Part shown: positions 19,775-28,823 of the stretch, piece after piece
Layout of the letters: every line of letters starts with the position of its first letter
How positions within the stretch are numbered: the stretch's first letter is position 1
IMG/VR virus record: IMGVR_UViG_3300042561_001206
Coordinates: 27,596 to 91,595 of that record
Source of the DNA: a virus
Reading direction: 5' to 3' (one strand)
Length of the DNA: 64,000 nt
Translations under genes and position numbers: made by a program
Notes under the pieces: model-generated
The model's input: the letters and a program-made list of their open reading frames with translations, nothing else
The model's database searches: none
Told to the model about the DNA's origin: nothing

Positions 19775-20440
19775 TTAATTTGCCAGAGGATTATCCAATG
19801 CTTTCTTAATCTTATCATCCACTTCACGGCGAATAGTTCTAAGTTCAGCATTTGTTTCACGCTCAATACGATTGACACGCTCATTAACATTTTGTACGGT
19901 AGAGTCAACTTGCTTTTGCATCTCTCTTACTTGTGAATCAGCACTGCGGCGAATCTCTTTTATTTCTGCTTCAGTACCAAGTCTAATTTCTTTTATTTCA
20001 CTGTCAATCTGTCTTCTAATTTGGTTTATATCTTTTTCAACTTCACGTTGAGCAACTTTCGATCCGCGTTCAACACCTTCCAGTACAGTCTCAGTTCTAC
20101 GAATATCACCTTTTAAATTTTGATTAATATCGCGGGTATATCCGACAACTTTTTCGCTGTTCTCTTCTAATTTAATAATACGTGCTTCATACTCACTGAA
20201 GTCGGGAGCAACATAATTTGCAATTTTCTTCTTCATGCCCTCATAATCTTTATACGCTTCGAATACACCGTACATACCACCAATCACAGATGAAACAATA
20301 CCAAAAGCAATCATAAGTTTTGCAGGTGTAAAACTATAACCACCAATACTGATAACAGTATCTTTACTAGCATACTTCTTCATTGCATCTTGAAGTTCAT
20401 CGACTTTTTTATCAACGTTTTTATCTTCTGTACTGCTCAT
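19775..20440 (-). CDS. Coiled-coil membrane protein
   Basis: 221 aa, no family recognised. Residues about 30-60 (SIGGYSFTPAKLMIAFGIVSSVIGGMYGVFEAY) form one transmembrane segment; from about 85 onward the protein is a long heptad-rich coiled coil of Glu/Lys/Arg/Ile/Val with repeated IRR/IKEIR elements. An N-in anchor with a long rod in the periplasm or cytoplasm is likely. It could be a scaffold or spanin-like rod, but no Rz features are seen. It overlaps the Cys-repeat gene by 20 bases. Confidence 0.8.
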   Translation of the reverse strand: MSSTEDKNVDKKVDELQDAMKKYASKDTVISIGGYSFTPAKLMIAFGIVSSVIGGMYGVFEAYKDYEGMKKKIANYVAPDFSEYEARIIKLEENSEKVVGYTRDINQNLKGDIRRTETVLEGVERGSKVAQREVEKDINQIRRQIDSEIKEIRLGTEAEIKEIRRSADSQVREMQKQVDSTVQNVNERVNRIERETNAELRTIRREVDDKIKKALDNPLAN

Positions 20441-22112
20441 CTACCATCTCCTTATGGATTCTATCTGATCTTTGATTAAGTTGCCTTAAAGCTCTTGCGT
20501 TATCACTAATAGTTGCTCTCTTATAAATATCTTCTGCTTTGTAAAAAGGCAGGTCAGGCAATTTCGCCTGTTCATACGCACTAAAACCAGGAACAGTCGA
20601 TAATGAAGCCATCACATCATCTTGTGGGTCCTTTTGAGCGTTTCTTTGGGAAGATTGTTGACTTCTCTGTTGATCACCCGCGCGTCGTTGTTGTTCTCTT
20701 ATTTGTTGCCTTTGTTGTTGGGGTGACTGTGGCGAAACATTACGACTTGTTATACCAGTTCCTAGTTGCTGAGATTGTTGGTTAGAACTCAGGGCTTGAT
20801 TAACAATTGGATCACTTGTTACTTGTGATGTAGTTAATAACTTTGCAACATCTTCATTACCCACCGAAGGCACAGGAAGTGATGTTGTTGTAGTTACTGT
20901 GTTAATTTGCTGTGCAGTGGTATAACCTGGGCACTGTGGATTGCTTTGTGGGTTAGCAGAACATGCATCAGCAATTTGTTTCTTTCTAAAAGCGTCGGCA
21001 TATCCTGGGCAACCAGAATTGTATAGAGGATTTATTGTGCATTGTTGATTGAAGTATGCCTGTTGGTACAGTGGGCAAGATGTAGAAAAAAGGGGATTAG
21101 AAGTACACTGTTGGTTTAAATATGCTGATTCATAAAGTGGACATGATGTACTCGAAAGCGGATTTTCATTGCAGGTCTTATCAAATAAGGCTTTAGCATA
21201 TCCTGGACAAGATGAGTTATAAAGAGGATTTGCTGTGCATTGTTGGGTAAAATATGCTTGTTGATATTCAGGACATAAAGGAGAAAATAGTTGATTTAAA
21301 CTACATTGTTGTGCTTGATAAGCAGCAGCATAGCCTGGGCAATTCGATCCAAATAGGGGATTTGCTGAACATTGTTGATTGAACCATGCTTGTTGCCACC
21401 CCGGGCAAGACTGACTGTAAAGTGGACTAATTGCACATTGTTGCTGTAGAAATGCCTGTTGATAACCTTCGCATGTTGGTGATGCGAGAGGATTTGCACC
21501 GCAAGGATCAACAGAATATCTTAAACGAACATCTATATCTCTTATTTCAGGACCATAATAACCTTTCCATTGCCCATCATCTCGACTTGAAATATCTATG
21601 GAAACATTTCCTACAGATGCTAAACTATACTTATTTTTAAAATCTTCAATTCCCGTAAATCGTGTCCAGTCATTAATACGTCTACCATAATCGAAAGTTT
21701 TATTTTCTATGATGTTGATATTCGTATTATCGTAAAGAGATACACGAATAGTTAAAGGATCAAAAGATGGGTTTTGATTTGATCCTGCATTAGCATTTTT
21801 AATAGTCCAGCCGTATTGATACCCACGAACCTGAATACCAGTTCCAGATAGTGCTTGATTGACGGCTATGTTTTGGTGTAAAATTGAGCCGCCATAGCTA
21901 AAAAGTATAGCTCCGTCTGCTGACCTTTGAACTGGGCAAGGACCTCCTGTTGTACCACCCCAAATCATTCCGTTATGCTGAGTTAAACATCCTTGCCAAC
22001 CTGTTTGGTTGATTATGTTTGAGGATGTTTGTATATCCTGAGCGTTACAGAAGAAGGAGAAGAACAGCCAAGACGCCAAGCCCAGCAGAAACTTTTTGCC
22101 AGAAACTTGCAT
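20421..22112 (-). CDS. Secreted protein with nine 22-residue Cys repeats
   Basis: 563 aa. Residues 1-24 (KKFLLGLASWLFFSFFCNA-Q) are a signal peptide. Residues about 25-200 form a beta-rich domain (GWQGCLTQHNGMIWGGTTGGPCP, then ISSRDDGQWKGYYGPEIRDIDVRLRY). About 205-400 contain nearly perfect 22-residue repeats of the form QQC-x-x-NPLY-x-x-x-CPGY-x-x-AY-x, two Cys per unit. The tail is Gln/Ser/Arg-rich and ends in charged helices. Paired Cys suggest disulfides in the periplasm or outside the cell. The start overlaps the upstream gene by 68 bases; an internal start is possible. Family not recognised. Confidence 0.8.
   Translation of the reverse strand: MQVSGKKFLLGLASWLFFSFFCNAQDIQTSSNIINQTGWQGCLTQHNGMIWGGTTGGPCPVQRSADGAILFSYGGSILHQNIAVNQALSGTGIQVRGYQYGWTIKNANAGSNQNPSFDPLTIRVSLYDNTNINIIENKTFDYGRRINDWTRFTGIEDFKNKYSLASVGNVSIDISSRDDGQWKGYYGPEIRDIDVRLRYSVDPCGANPLASPTCEGYQQAFLQQQCAISPLYSQSCPGWQQAWFNQQCSANPLFGSNCPGYAAAYQAQQCSLNQLFSPLCPEYQQAYFTQQCTANPLYNSSCPGYAKALFDKTCNENPLSSTSCPLYESAYLNQQCTSNPLFSTSCPLYQQAYFNQQCTINPLYNSGCPGYADAFRKKQIADACSANPQSNPQCPGYTTAQQINTVTTTTSLPVPSVGNEDVAKLLTTSQVTSDPIVNQALSSNQQSQQLGTGITSRNVSPQSPQQQRQQIREQQRRAGDQQRSQQSSQRNAQKDPQDDVMASLSTVPGFSAYEQAKLPDLPFYKAEDIYKRATISDNARALRQLNQRSDRIHKEMVDEQYRR
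20960..21510 (-). repeat. Tandem 66-bp coding repeats
   Basis: The minus strand encodes successive 22-residue units starting with Cys-Gly-Ala-Asn-Pro-Leu and ending around base 20960. Units are diverged at the DNA level (for example GGATTTGCTGAACATTG versus GGATTTATTGTGCATTG on the plus strand) while Cys, Pro, Tyr and Gln positions hold, so selection acts on the protein. Confidence 0.8.
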
Positions 22113-22593
22113 TCGAATTCTCGCTTATAGGTTTAGGTTTACGATCTGGAGATGATTCCCAAATTCTTTTAGCATCCTCACCTATTCTACCATCAACTGG
22201 GCATGGGGTTCCAGCATTCATCATGGCATCAAAAACTCTATCATCTTGGCATAAAGTAGCCACAGCAGCAACCTTCATACCCATATCGTATAAGTTTTTG
22301 GCAAGTTTTAATCGTTCGCAATTTAAATCACGAACCATTGTTCCACCAGAAATACCCAAAATTTGTGTTTGAACGGCACCACCCACTCCTACGGTACATA
22401 AATCATTATTGAGTACATTAAAAGAAGGAGAGATAGCCGAAGCTGGAGGAGACCTAACAGTGGTATCATTCACACTATTAGAATTTGTAGTTACTGTGCT
22501 GGTACTTTTCGAATCAGTAACTATCACATCAGATTGAGCAAACGTTAATGAAGACATGACAAAAAGTACCAAGAAGGTTAACTTTTTGTACAT
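22045..22593 (-). CDS. Signal-peptide protein with conserved Cys, C-terminal membrane tail
   Basis: 182 aa from ATG 22591-22593, chosen because AGGATG lies just upstream and the N-terminus then is a signal peptide (YKKLTFLVLFVMSSLTFAQ); a longer in-frame start upstream lacks both. The mature part has NNDLCTVGVGGAVQTQILGISGG, RDLNCERLKLAKNLYDMGMK, CQDDRVFDAMMNAGTPCP and then a short hydrophobic C-terminus. I believe similar proteins are annotated as hypotheticals in other T4-like phages, but the function is unknown. It heads the minus-strand cluster and overlaps the Cys-repeat gene, its probable partner. Confidence 0.8.
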   Translation of the reverse strand: MYKKLTFLVLFVMSSLTFAQSDVIVTDSKSTSTVTTNSNSVNDTTVRSPPASAISPSFNVLNNDLCTVGVGGAVQTQILGISGGTMVRDLNCERLKLAKNLYDMGMKVAAVATLCQDDRVFDAMMNAGTPCPVDGRIGEDAKRIWESSPDRKPKPISENSNASFWQKVSAGLGVLAVLLLLL

Positions 22594-22607
22594 TTTACAT
22601 CCTTTTC

Positions 22608-22635
22608 TTGACTTTATAGACTTATATGATATAAT
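22608..22635 (+). promoter_or_regulatory. Sigma70-type promoter for polymerase-recombinase region
   Basis: TTGACT 22608-22613, 16-nt spacer, TATAAT 22630-22635, in the divergent gap between the minus-strand cluster and the 22680 gene. On the minus strand the same gap holds CATAAATA (about 22637-22644), a possible late promoter for the opposite cluster. Confidence 0.7.
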
Positions 22636-22679
22636 ATATTTATGAATATATAATGTTATAATTTCATTAAGGTGATAAA

Positions 22680-23240
22680 ATGACTCCATCAATTATGTTA
22701 TTCGATAATTTTTATGCAAATCCGACTGATGTTAGAAACTTTGCTCTCAGTATGGATTTTAATATTTCCGGTAATTTTCCTGGGTTTAGGACTAAACCTT
22801 TGGATGGTGAAAACAATAAAAACGCTAAACTATTAATGGAAAATATAATAAAAAAGAAAATAGTTTGGTGGCCAGAAGAGTATAATACTGCCTTTCAGTA
22901 TACAACTGAAAATGATGAAACATGGATTCATTACGACCCTACTAATTGGGCAGCCGTTTTGTATCTAACTCCTGATGCACCACTTGATTCTGGAACAGCC
23001 ATTTACATGCATAATGAAACTAAAATTTATATGTTGGACAGAAATGATCCAAAAACAGATTTGAATCAATATGGTAGAGATTTAACACAATGGACACCTA
23101 TTGCTAAGGTTTCAAATATTTTTAATAGATTGGTTGTATATCGTGGCAATTATTATCACAGAAGTGTCAAACCAGGGTTTGGGCAAAACCAACACAATGG
23201 TAGACTTTTTCAAACTTTCTTTTTCAATACTGAGGATTAA
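22680..23240 (+). CDS. 2OG-Fe(II) oxygenase-like protein (DUF6445 type)
   Basis: 186 aa. LFDNFYANPTDVRNFALSM at the start, WIHYDPTNWAAVLYLTPDAPLDSGTAIY in the middle (HxD iron ligands), FNRLVVYRGNYYHRSVKPGFG with the distal His, and GRLFQTFFFN with the Arg that would bind 2-oxoglutarate. This is the order of a double-stranded beta-helix dioxygenase. Many aquatic phages encode such enzymes; substrates (protein, nucleobase or other) are unknown. It is the first gene of the promoter at 22608. Confidence 0.8.
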   Translation: MTPSIMLFDNFYANPTDVRNFALSMDFNISGNFPGFRTKPLDGENNKNAKLLMENIIKKKIVWWPEEYNTAFQYTTENDETWIHYDPTNWAAVLYLTPDAPLDSGTAIYMHNETKIYMLDRNDPKTDLNQYGRDLTQWTPIAKVSNIFNRLVVYRGNYYHRSVKPGFGQNQHNGRLFQTFFFNTED

Positions 23241-23243
23241 AAA

Positions 23244-23555
23244 ATGAATATTTTAGGAATTAAACTTGTGACTGGTGAAGAAATCGTTGCAGATGTAACT
23301 TTCACTGAAGATGGTAGATTCAAATTAACAAACAGTGTTCAACTCAGGCTTATGCCACCGCAAAGACCTGGAACTGAACCGTCGATGGGATTTGCACCGT
23401 TTCCTGCTCTAGCAAAACAAGGTAAAGATGTTACGACCGTTATTGAACCTTTACATATTGTGTATACTTATGAGCCAGAAGATGTTATAATTGACAATTA
23501 TCGGGCAGCTTTTTCAGGCATCGTAACTCCAACCAAACAGATTATTACAGGATAA
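23244..23555 (+). CDS. Small Sm-like-fold hypothetical
   Basis: 103 aa. MNILGIKLVTGEEIVADV followed by DGRFKLTNSVQLRLMPP resembles a small beta-barrel of the Sm/LSm kind seen in T4-like phages of aquatic bacteria. The C-terminal half (IEPLHIVYTYEPEDVIIDNYRAAFSG) is a strand-helix. It directly precedes the polymerase gene and shares a base with its start, so the two are cotranslated. No function is known to me. Confidence 0.75.
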   Translation: MNILGIKLVTGEEIVADVTFTEDGRFKLTNSVQLRLMPPQRPGTEPSMGFAPFPALAKQGKDVTTVIEPLHIVYTYEPEDVIIDNYRAAFSGIVTPTKQIITG

Positions 23556-26089
23556 TGACAAACTTTTACACAAATGTGCAAGCCGTTGGTAGCAACATAC
23601 TTTTCAGAGGTGTTGTAAACGGCAAAAAAATCAAAAATAAGATCGCCTATCAACCAAGACTTTTCGAACTTGCAAAAAAGGTTACACCATATACCACTTT
23701 AAATGGTGAATATCTTCAAGAAATAAAATTCGATTCGATGAGAGAAGCCCGAGATTACCTTCGTCAATTTGAAGGTGTCTCTGGCAAAAAAATCTATGGC
23801 AATTCAAGATTCGAATATGCATTCATTGCTGACCAATATAAAGGTATGATCGAATGGGATTTAGATAAAATTTCAATCGCTATTCTAGATATTGAGGTCG
23901 GATCAGAGAATGGATTTCCAGATCCATATCAAGCAAATGAACCAGTTACAGCAATTTCTGTCAAGTATGTAAATGGTGATATTTACGTTTTTGGTTGTGG
24001 TGACTATAAAGTAAAGGGTGAAGAACGTTACACTAAATGTGTAGATGAATATAATCTTCTAAAGTTCTTTTTGAAATTGTGGGAACAGAAATGCCCAGAT
24101 ATTCTAACAGGCTGGAATACTAAGTTTTTTGATATTCCATATCTTGTTAATCGCATGAGGAAAATTCTAGGTCCTGATGAAGCAAAAAAGCTTTCACCTT
24201 GGAATATGATTTCTGAACGGGAAGCATATGTCATGAATCGAAAAATGACTGTGTATGAATTGGTTGGTATTGGTGATTTTGATTATCTTGAACTATACAA
24301 GTGGTATTCACCCAGCGGCAAATCACAGGAATCATACCGTCTAGATAATATTGCAAACGTAGAAATTGGTGAAAAGAAGATTGATTATTCAGAATACGAA
24401 TCATTACATCAACTTTATAGACTCGATTTTCAAAAGTTCATTGAATATAACATTAAAGACGTAGAACTTATTTTGAAACTTGATGACAAGTTGAAGTTGC
24501 TTGAACTCGGTATTACTCTTGCATATGACACAAAGTGTAACTATGATGATGTGTTTGCACAAACAAGAATGTGGGACGCACTGACGTATAATCATCTGCT
24601 TGAAAATAAAATTATAGTTCCGCCAAGAGTAATTAAAGAAAAAGATGCCGCATTTGAAGGTGCTTATGTAAAAGAGCCTCAAGTCGGAATGCATGAATGG
24701 GTTGCATCATTTGACCTTAATAGTCTTTACCCACACCTCATGATGCAGTATAATATTTCACCAGAGACTCTTATCGAGCCAGAGAAATACACTCAAGAAA
24801 TGAGAGATGTACTATCTCAAGGTGTTTCTGTCGATAAACTTTTGCATAAAAAAATCGATACATCAAGTTTGGAAAATGTGACTTTGACTCCCAATGGGCA
24901 ATTTTTTAGAACTGATTTTCAGGGCTTTCTACCAAAAATGATGGAAGAAATGTACGAAGACAGGAAAAAATTTAAGAAGTTAATGTTAACCGCCAAACAG
25001 GAGAAAGAAAAAGAAACAAATGAAAGCAAAAAATATGAGATTGAAAAGCGTATTGCTCGTTACAACAATCTACAACTTGCAAAAAAAGTTTCTCTAAACT
25101 CCGCTTACGGTGCTTTGGGAAGTCAGTATTTTCGTTTCTATGATTTGCGCATGGCTCTTGGTGTTACAACTGCTGGGCAATTAAGTATTCGTTGGATCGA
25201 AAAGAAGATGAATGAATATATGAACAATCTGTTGAAGACGGATAAAGATTTCATAATTGCTTCCGATACTGATTCGATTTATTTGAGATTGTCAGAACTT
25301 GTGTATAAAGTTTATGGTGCTGAAAACAAGATTGAATTGCCTAAAAGCAAAGTCATAGAGTTTATGGATCGTGTATGTGAACAAAAGATTCAACCATTTA
25401 TTGATAAATCATATGAAGAATTGGCACATTACGTTCATGCATATGCACAAAAAATGCAAATGAAGCGCGAAGCTTTGGCTGACAAAGGTATCTGGACGGC
25501 AAAGAAACGTTACATTATGCATGTATACAATAATGAAGGTGTACAGTATTCTGAGCCTGACATGAAAGTGATGGGTCTAGAAATGATTAAATCTTCCACG
25601 CCGGCGCCTGTGCGTGGTAAAATGAAAGAAGCTTTGCAGATAATGATGAAAGGTAAAGAAAGTGATATTCATCTTTTCATCGAGAACTTTAGGAAATATT
25701 TTAAAACATTGCCACCAGAAGATATTTCATTCCCCAGAGGTATAAATGGTTTGAAGGAGTACCATAACAAAACCACAATTTATTCAAAAGGTACGCCAAT
25801 TCATGTTAAGGGTGCATTGCTATATAATAAGTATCTTGAAGAAAAATCATTGACAAAAAAATATCCTTTTATTCAAGAAGGTGAAAAGATAAAGTTTGCA
25901 TATTTAAAACAGCCAAATCCAATTAAAGATACCGTAATTTCTTTTCCAAATATTTTACCACCCGAATTCAATCTTCAAAGCTTTATTGATTATGATATGC
26001 AATTCGAAAAAACTTTTTTAGATCCAATTAAAGTTGTTTTGGAATGTATGGGTTGGTCTACACATAAAACCGTTTCATTATTTGACTAA
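23555..26089 (+). CDS. 43: Family B DNA polymerase gp43
   Basis: 844 aa (T4 gp43: 898 aa), one uninterrupted gene without intron. The 3'-5' exonuclease motif AILDIEVGSENGF is near residue 110, then FDIPYLVNRM; polymerase motif A is FDLNSLYPHLMMQYN, motif B KVSLNSAYGALGSQ and motif C IIASDTDSIYLRL. The C-terminus ends VSLFD, consistent with the clamp-binding tail of T4 gp43 (short hydrophobic, D/F end). It replicates the phage genome with gp45. Confidence 0.97.
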   Translation: MTNFYTNVQAVGSNILFRGVVNGKKIKNKIAYQPRLFELAKKVTPYTTLNGEYLQEIKFDSMREARDYLRQFEGVSGKKIYGNSRFEYAFIADQYKGMIEWDLDKISIAILDIEVGSENGFPDPYQANEPVTAISVKYVNGDIYVFGCGDYKVKGEERYTKCVDEYNLLKFFLKLWEQKCPDILTGWNTKFFDIPYLVNRMRKILGPDEAKKLSPWNMISEREAYVMNRKMTVYELVGIGDFDYLELYKWYSPSGKSQESYRLDNIANVEIGEKKIDYSEYESLHQLYRLDFQKFIEYNIKDVELILKLDDKLKLLELGITLAYDTKCNYDDVFAQTRMWDALTYNHLLENKIIVPPRVIKEKDAAFEGAYVKEPQVGMHEWVASFDLNSLYPHLMMQYNISPETLIEPEKYTQEMRDVLSQGVSVDKLLHKKIDTSSLENVTLTPNGQFFRTDFQGFLPKMMEEMYEDRKKFKKLMLTAKQEKEKETNESKKYEIEKRIARYNNLQLAKKVSLNSAYGALGSQYFRFYDLRMALGVTTAGQLSIRWIEKKMNEYMNNLLKTDKDFIIASDTDSIYLRLSELVYKVYGAENKIELPKSKVIEFMDRVCEQKIQPFIDKSYEELAHYVHAYAQKMQMKREALADKGIWTAKKRYIMHVYNNEGVQYSEPDMKVMGLEMIKSSTPAPVRGKMKEALQIMMKGKESDIHLFIENFRKYFKTLPPEDISFPRGINGLKEYHNKTTIYSKGTPIHVKGALLYNKYLEEKSLTKKYPFIQEGEKIKFAYLKQPNPIKDTVISFPNILPPEFNLQSFIDYDMQFEKTFLDPIKVVLECMGWSTHKTVSLFD

Positions 26090-26098
26090 GGGCACAAA

Positions 26099-27148
26099 AT
26101 GAGTATTCTTGAAAAAATTAAGAAAAATTCTAGCATTAAAGAATCTGCTATTCTTTCTAAGTCAAAATTTTTTACACAGAAAGATATGATTCCTACTTCT
26201 ATTCCTATCATCAATGTGGCTTTGAGTGGGCGTCTCGATGGTGGGCTAACACCAGGGCTAACGATGTGGGCAGGTCCATCAAAACATTTCAAGACGGCTT
26301 TTAGTTTACTGATGGCAAAATCTTATTTGGAAAAATATGAAGATTCCGCACTATTGTATTATGATTCAGAATTCGGTACACCTCAATCGTATTTCGACAC
26401 TTTTGGTATTAACACTGATAGAGTTCTACATACTCCCATAACAGATATTGAACAACTAAAATTCGATATTATGAACCAACTTCAAAATTTAGAACGAGGT
26501 GAACATCTAATTATTATCGTCGATTCAATTGGCAATCTTGCTTCAAAAAAAGAAGTTGAAGATGCCCTCGAACAAAAATCCGTTGCAGATATGAGTAGGG
26601 CAAAACAAATTAAATCTCTTTTTCGTATGGTAACACCCCACCTTACGATGAAGGATATTCCAATGGTAGTTGTAAACCACACTTACAAAGAAATTGGAAT
26701 GTTCCCTAAAGATATTGTTGGTGGCGGAACAGGCTCTTATTATTCTGCTGACAATATTTTCATTATTGGCCGACAACAAGAGAAAGAAGGAACAGAAATT
26801 GTCGGGTACAATTTTATCATCAACGTCGAGAAATCAAGATATGTCAAAGAAAAATCTAAAATACCTGTTACTGTATCTTTTGATGGTGGCATTAGTAAGT
26901 GGTCTGGCCTTTTGGATATCGCATTGGAATCCGGGCATGTTATCAAGCCATCAAATGGTTGGTATTCAAAAGTAAACATGGAAACTGGAGAAATGGAAGA
27001 CCAGAAATTCCGGGAAAAAGATACAAACACAAGGGATTTTTGGATGCCGATCTTGAAGCAAGAATCATTTCAAAATTTTATTAAAAACAAATATCAAGTT
27101 GCAGCCGGTGAAATAATCCAATCTGAAGAGGAAGAAAATGCAATTTAA
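26099..27148 (+). CDS. uvsX: RecA-like recombinase UvsX
   Basis: 349 aa. The P-loop has the UvsX form GPSKHFKTAFSL, followed by YYDSEFGTPQSYFDTFGI, Walker B-like LIIIVDSIGNLASKKEVEDA and VVNHTYKEIG. It forms filaments on ssDNA for strand exchange and recombination-dependent replication. Placed between gp43 and gp41 as in other T4-like phages of aquatic bacteria. Its end overlaps the next gene by 11 bases. Confidence 0.95.
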   Translation: MSILEKIKKNSSIKESAILSKSKFFTQKDMIPTSIPIINVALSGRLDGGLTPGLTMWAGPSKHFKTAFSLLMAKSYLEKYEDSALLYYDSEFGTPQSYFDTFGINTDRVLHTPITDIEQLKFDIMNQLQNLERGEHLIIIVDSIGNLASKKEVEDALEQKSVADMSRAKQIKSLFRMVTPHLTMKDIPMVVVNHTYKEIGMFPKDIVGGGTGSYYSADNIFIIGRQQEKEGTEIVGYNFIINVEKSRYVKEKSKIPVTVSFDGGISKWSGLLDIALESGHVIKPSNGWYSKVNMETGEMEDQKFREKDTNTRDFWMPILKQESFQNFIKNKYQVAAGEIIQSEEEENAI

Positions 27149-27461
27149 AGAAGGTGTTGATTACAACTATGTAATTCCAGAAAACGAAAGTACAACAGTT
27201 GGTATAAAATTATTAACAGGTCCTTTTAGAGATGTTGTGTATCAATATGGTAAAGTAAAGTTTGAAGAGGGCGCTAATGATGACATTTATCTAGGATTCA
27301 TTTATAATGTCATAGAGTCACCTTACGAAAAAGATTATTTGAACGAAAAATTCAAAAATTATATTGGTGACATTCTTGTGGAAATTATGTCGCAAAACAT
27401 TGAAAAAGGACTTCTAGATGAGGCTGGAACAGACTATATTGAGGACTCTGATACAAAGTGA
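27138..27461 (+). CDS. Conserved-position hypothetical between UvsX and helicase
   Basis: 107 aa, acidic. VDYNYVIPENESTTVGIKLLTGPFRDVVYQYGKVKFEE..., DDIYLGFIYNVIESPY, ending in Glu/Asp-rich sequence. A small alpha/beta protein of unknown role, in a slot that similar phages also fill with a short gene. GAGGAAG in the UvsX end is the ribosome site. It overlaps the helicase gene by 44 bases. Confidence 0.8.
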   Translation: MQFKEGVDYNYVIPENESTTVGIKLLTGPFRDVVYQYGKVKFEEGANDDIYLGFIYNVIESPYEKDYLNEKFKNYIGDILVEIMSQNIEKGLLDEAGTDYIEDSDTK

Positions 27462-28797
27462 AGATTTCCTTAGAAAAGTTCTTCCGTTTATTAAAGATGA
27501 ATATTTTTCCGATAGAGTTGAAAAGTATATCTTTAAAGAAATAAATGTATATGCTAACCAATACAACACCACTCCGTCTGTAGAAGCTTTGATTCTTGCT
27601 TCAAAGGAAAGTAAGAATATTACTGATGAAGAATTTAAGAGTTGTGAAGAATACCTTAAAGAAATCGATAAGCATAATCGTGAGCTGGAAACACCGAATC
27701 AGGAATGGCTAATCGACAAAACGGAAAAATTTTGTCAGGAAAAGGCCATTTACAATGCAGTTCGTAATTCAATCACAATCTTAGAAGGAAAAGATAAAAC
27801 GAACGACAAAGGTTCAATACCAAAACTATTGTCAGATGCTCTTGCTGTAAGCTTTGACAATTCAATTGGGCATGATTATTTGGAGAACTCCGATGAACGA
27901 TATGAATTCTATCACCGAAAAGAGGAACGAATCCCGTTCGACCTTGAATTTTTCAACAAGATCACCAAAGGAGGTCTCCCTGCCAAGACACTTAACATTG
28001 CTCTTGCTGGGACCGGTGTTGGTAAGTCTCTTTTCATGTGTCATGTTGCCGCTGGTTGTATGTCGCAAGGAAAAAATGTTCTATACATCACCCTTGAAAT
28101 GGCAGAGGAAAAAATAGCCGAACGTATTGATGCGAATCTATTAAATGTATCAATAGACAATTTAATGGAGTTGCCGAAAGATATATATGATAAGAAAGTG
28201 AAACGTGTCAAAGAAATGACAACGGGCAAATTGATTATCAAAGAATATCCAACGGCATCAGCTTCAGCAATCCACTTTAGAACACTTCTGAATGAACTCA
28301 ACCTTAAAAGGAATTTTGTTCCTGATATCATTTTTATTGATTATCTTAACATCTGCTGTTCTTCACGAATTAAAGCGGGAGCGAATGTTAACTCTTATAC
28401 TTACGTCAAATCTATTGCAGAAGAGTTACGAGGATTGGCTGTTGAGTTTGGGGTGCCAATTGTTTCAGCTACCCAAACAACACGAAGCGGATACACAAAC
28501 TCAGATCCAGGGCTTGAAGACACCAGTGAAAGTTTTGGTTTGCCGGCTACAGCAGACCTGATGTTTGCTTTGATTTCATCAGAAGAACTTGAGGCACTCA
28601 ATCAAATCATGGTCAAACAGTTGAAGAATCGATATTCTGATCCGACAACACACAAAAGGTTTGTTCTTGGTATTGATAGGTCGAAGATGAAGTTATATGA
28701 TGTCGAACAAGATGCTCAAATAGGTATTGCGGATGCTGGGCAACAATATGTGCCGCAGGAAAAACCCAAAAATAAATTTGGTGGATTTAAAGTATAA
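27418..28797 (+). CDS. 41: Replicative helicase gp41
   Basis: 459 aa (T4 gp41: 475 aa). N-terminal LEQTILRTLIQSEDFLRKVLPFIKDEYF matches the gp41/DnaB-like start; Walker A AGTGVGKSLF near residue 205, Walker B IIFIDYLNICC, and VSATQTTRSGYTNSDPG with the arginine-finger region. It unwinds DNA 5'-3' at the fork and associates with gp61. The start lies within the preceding small gene. The gene ends just before a late-promoter/hairpin element. Confidence 0.95.
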   Translation: MRLEQTILRTLIQSEDFLRKVLPFIKDEYFSDRVEKYIFKEINVYANQYNTTPSVEALILASKESKNITDEEFKSCEEYLKEIDKHNRELETPNQEWLIDKTEKFCQEKAIYNAVRNSITILEGKDKTNDKGSIPKLLSDALAVSFDNSIGHDYLENSDERYEFYHRKEERIPFDLEFFNKITKGGLPAKTLNIALAGTGVGKSLFMCHVAAGCMSQGKNVLYITLEMAEEKIAERIDANLLNVSIDNLMELPKDIYDKKVKRVKEMTTGKLIIKEYPTASASAIHFRTLLNELNLKRNFVPDIIFIDYLNICCSSRIKAGANVNSYTYVKSIAEELRGLAVEFGVPIVSATQTTRSGYTNSDPGLEDTSESFGLPATADLMFALISSEELEALNQIMVKQLKNRYSDPTTHKRFVLGIDRSKMKLYDVEQDAQIGIADAGQQYVPQEKPKNKFGGFKV

Positions 28798-28820
28798 ATA
28801 TCTCCATCATTAGGAGATAT
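28793..28820 (+). promoter_or_regulatory. Late promoter inside an SD-sequestering hairpin
   Basis: TATAAATA (28793-28800) is the exact T4 late -10 box. ATATCTCC (28798-28805) pairs perfectly over 8 bp with GGAGATAT (28813-28820), loop 7 nt, hiding the GGAG ribosome site of the 28824 gene. A transcript started by the late box would begin near 28806, in the loop, and lack the 5' arm. Confidence 0.7.
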
Positions 28821-28823
28821 AAA

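Noticed and set aside
20960-21510. CRISPR array
   Set aside because: The regular 66-bp units encode a protein repeat; there are no identical short repeats with variable spacers.
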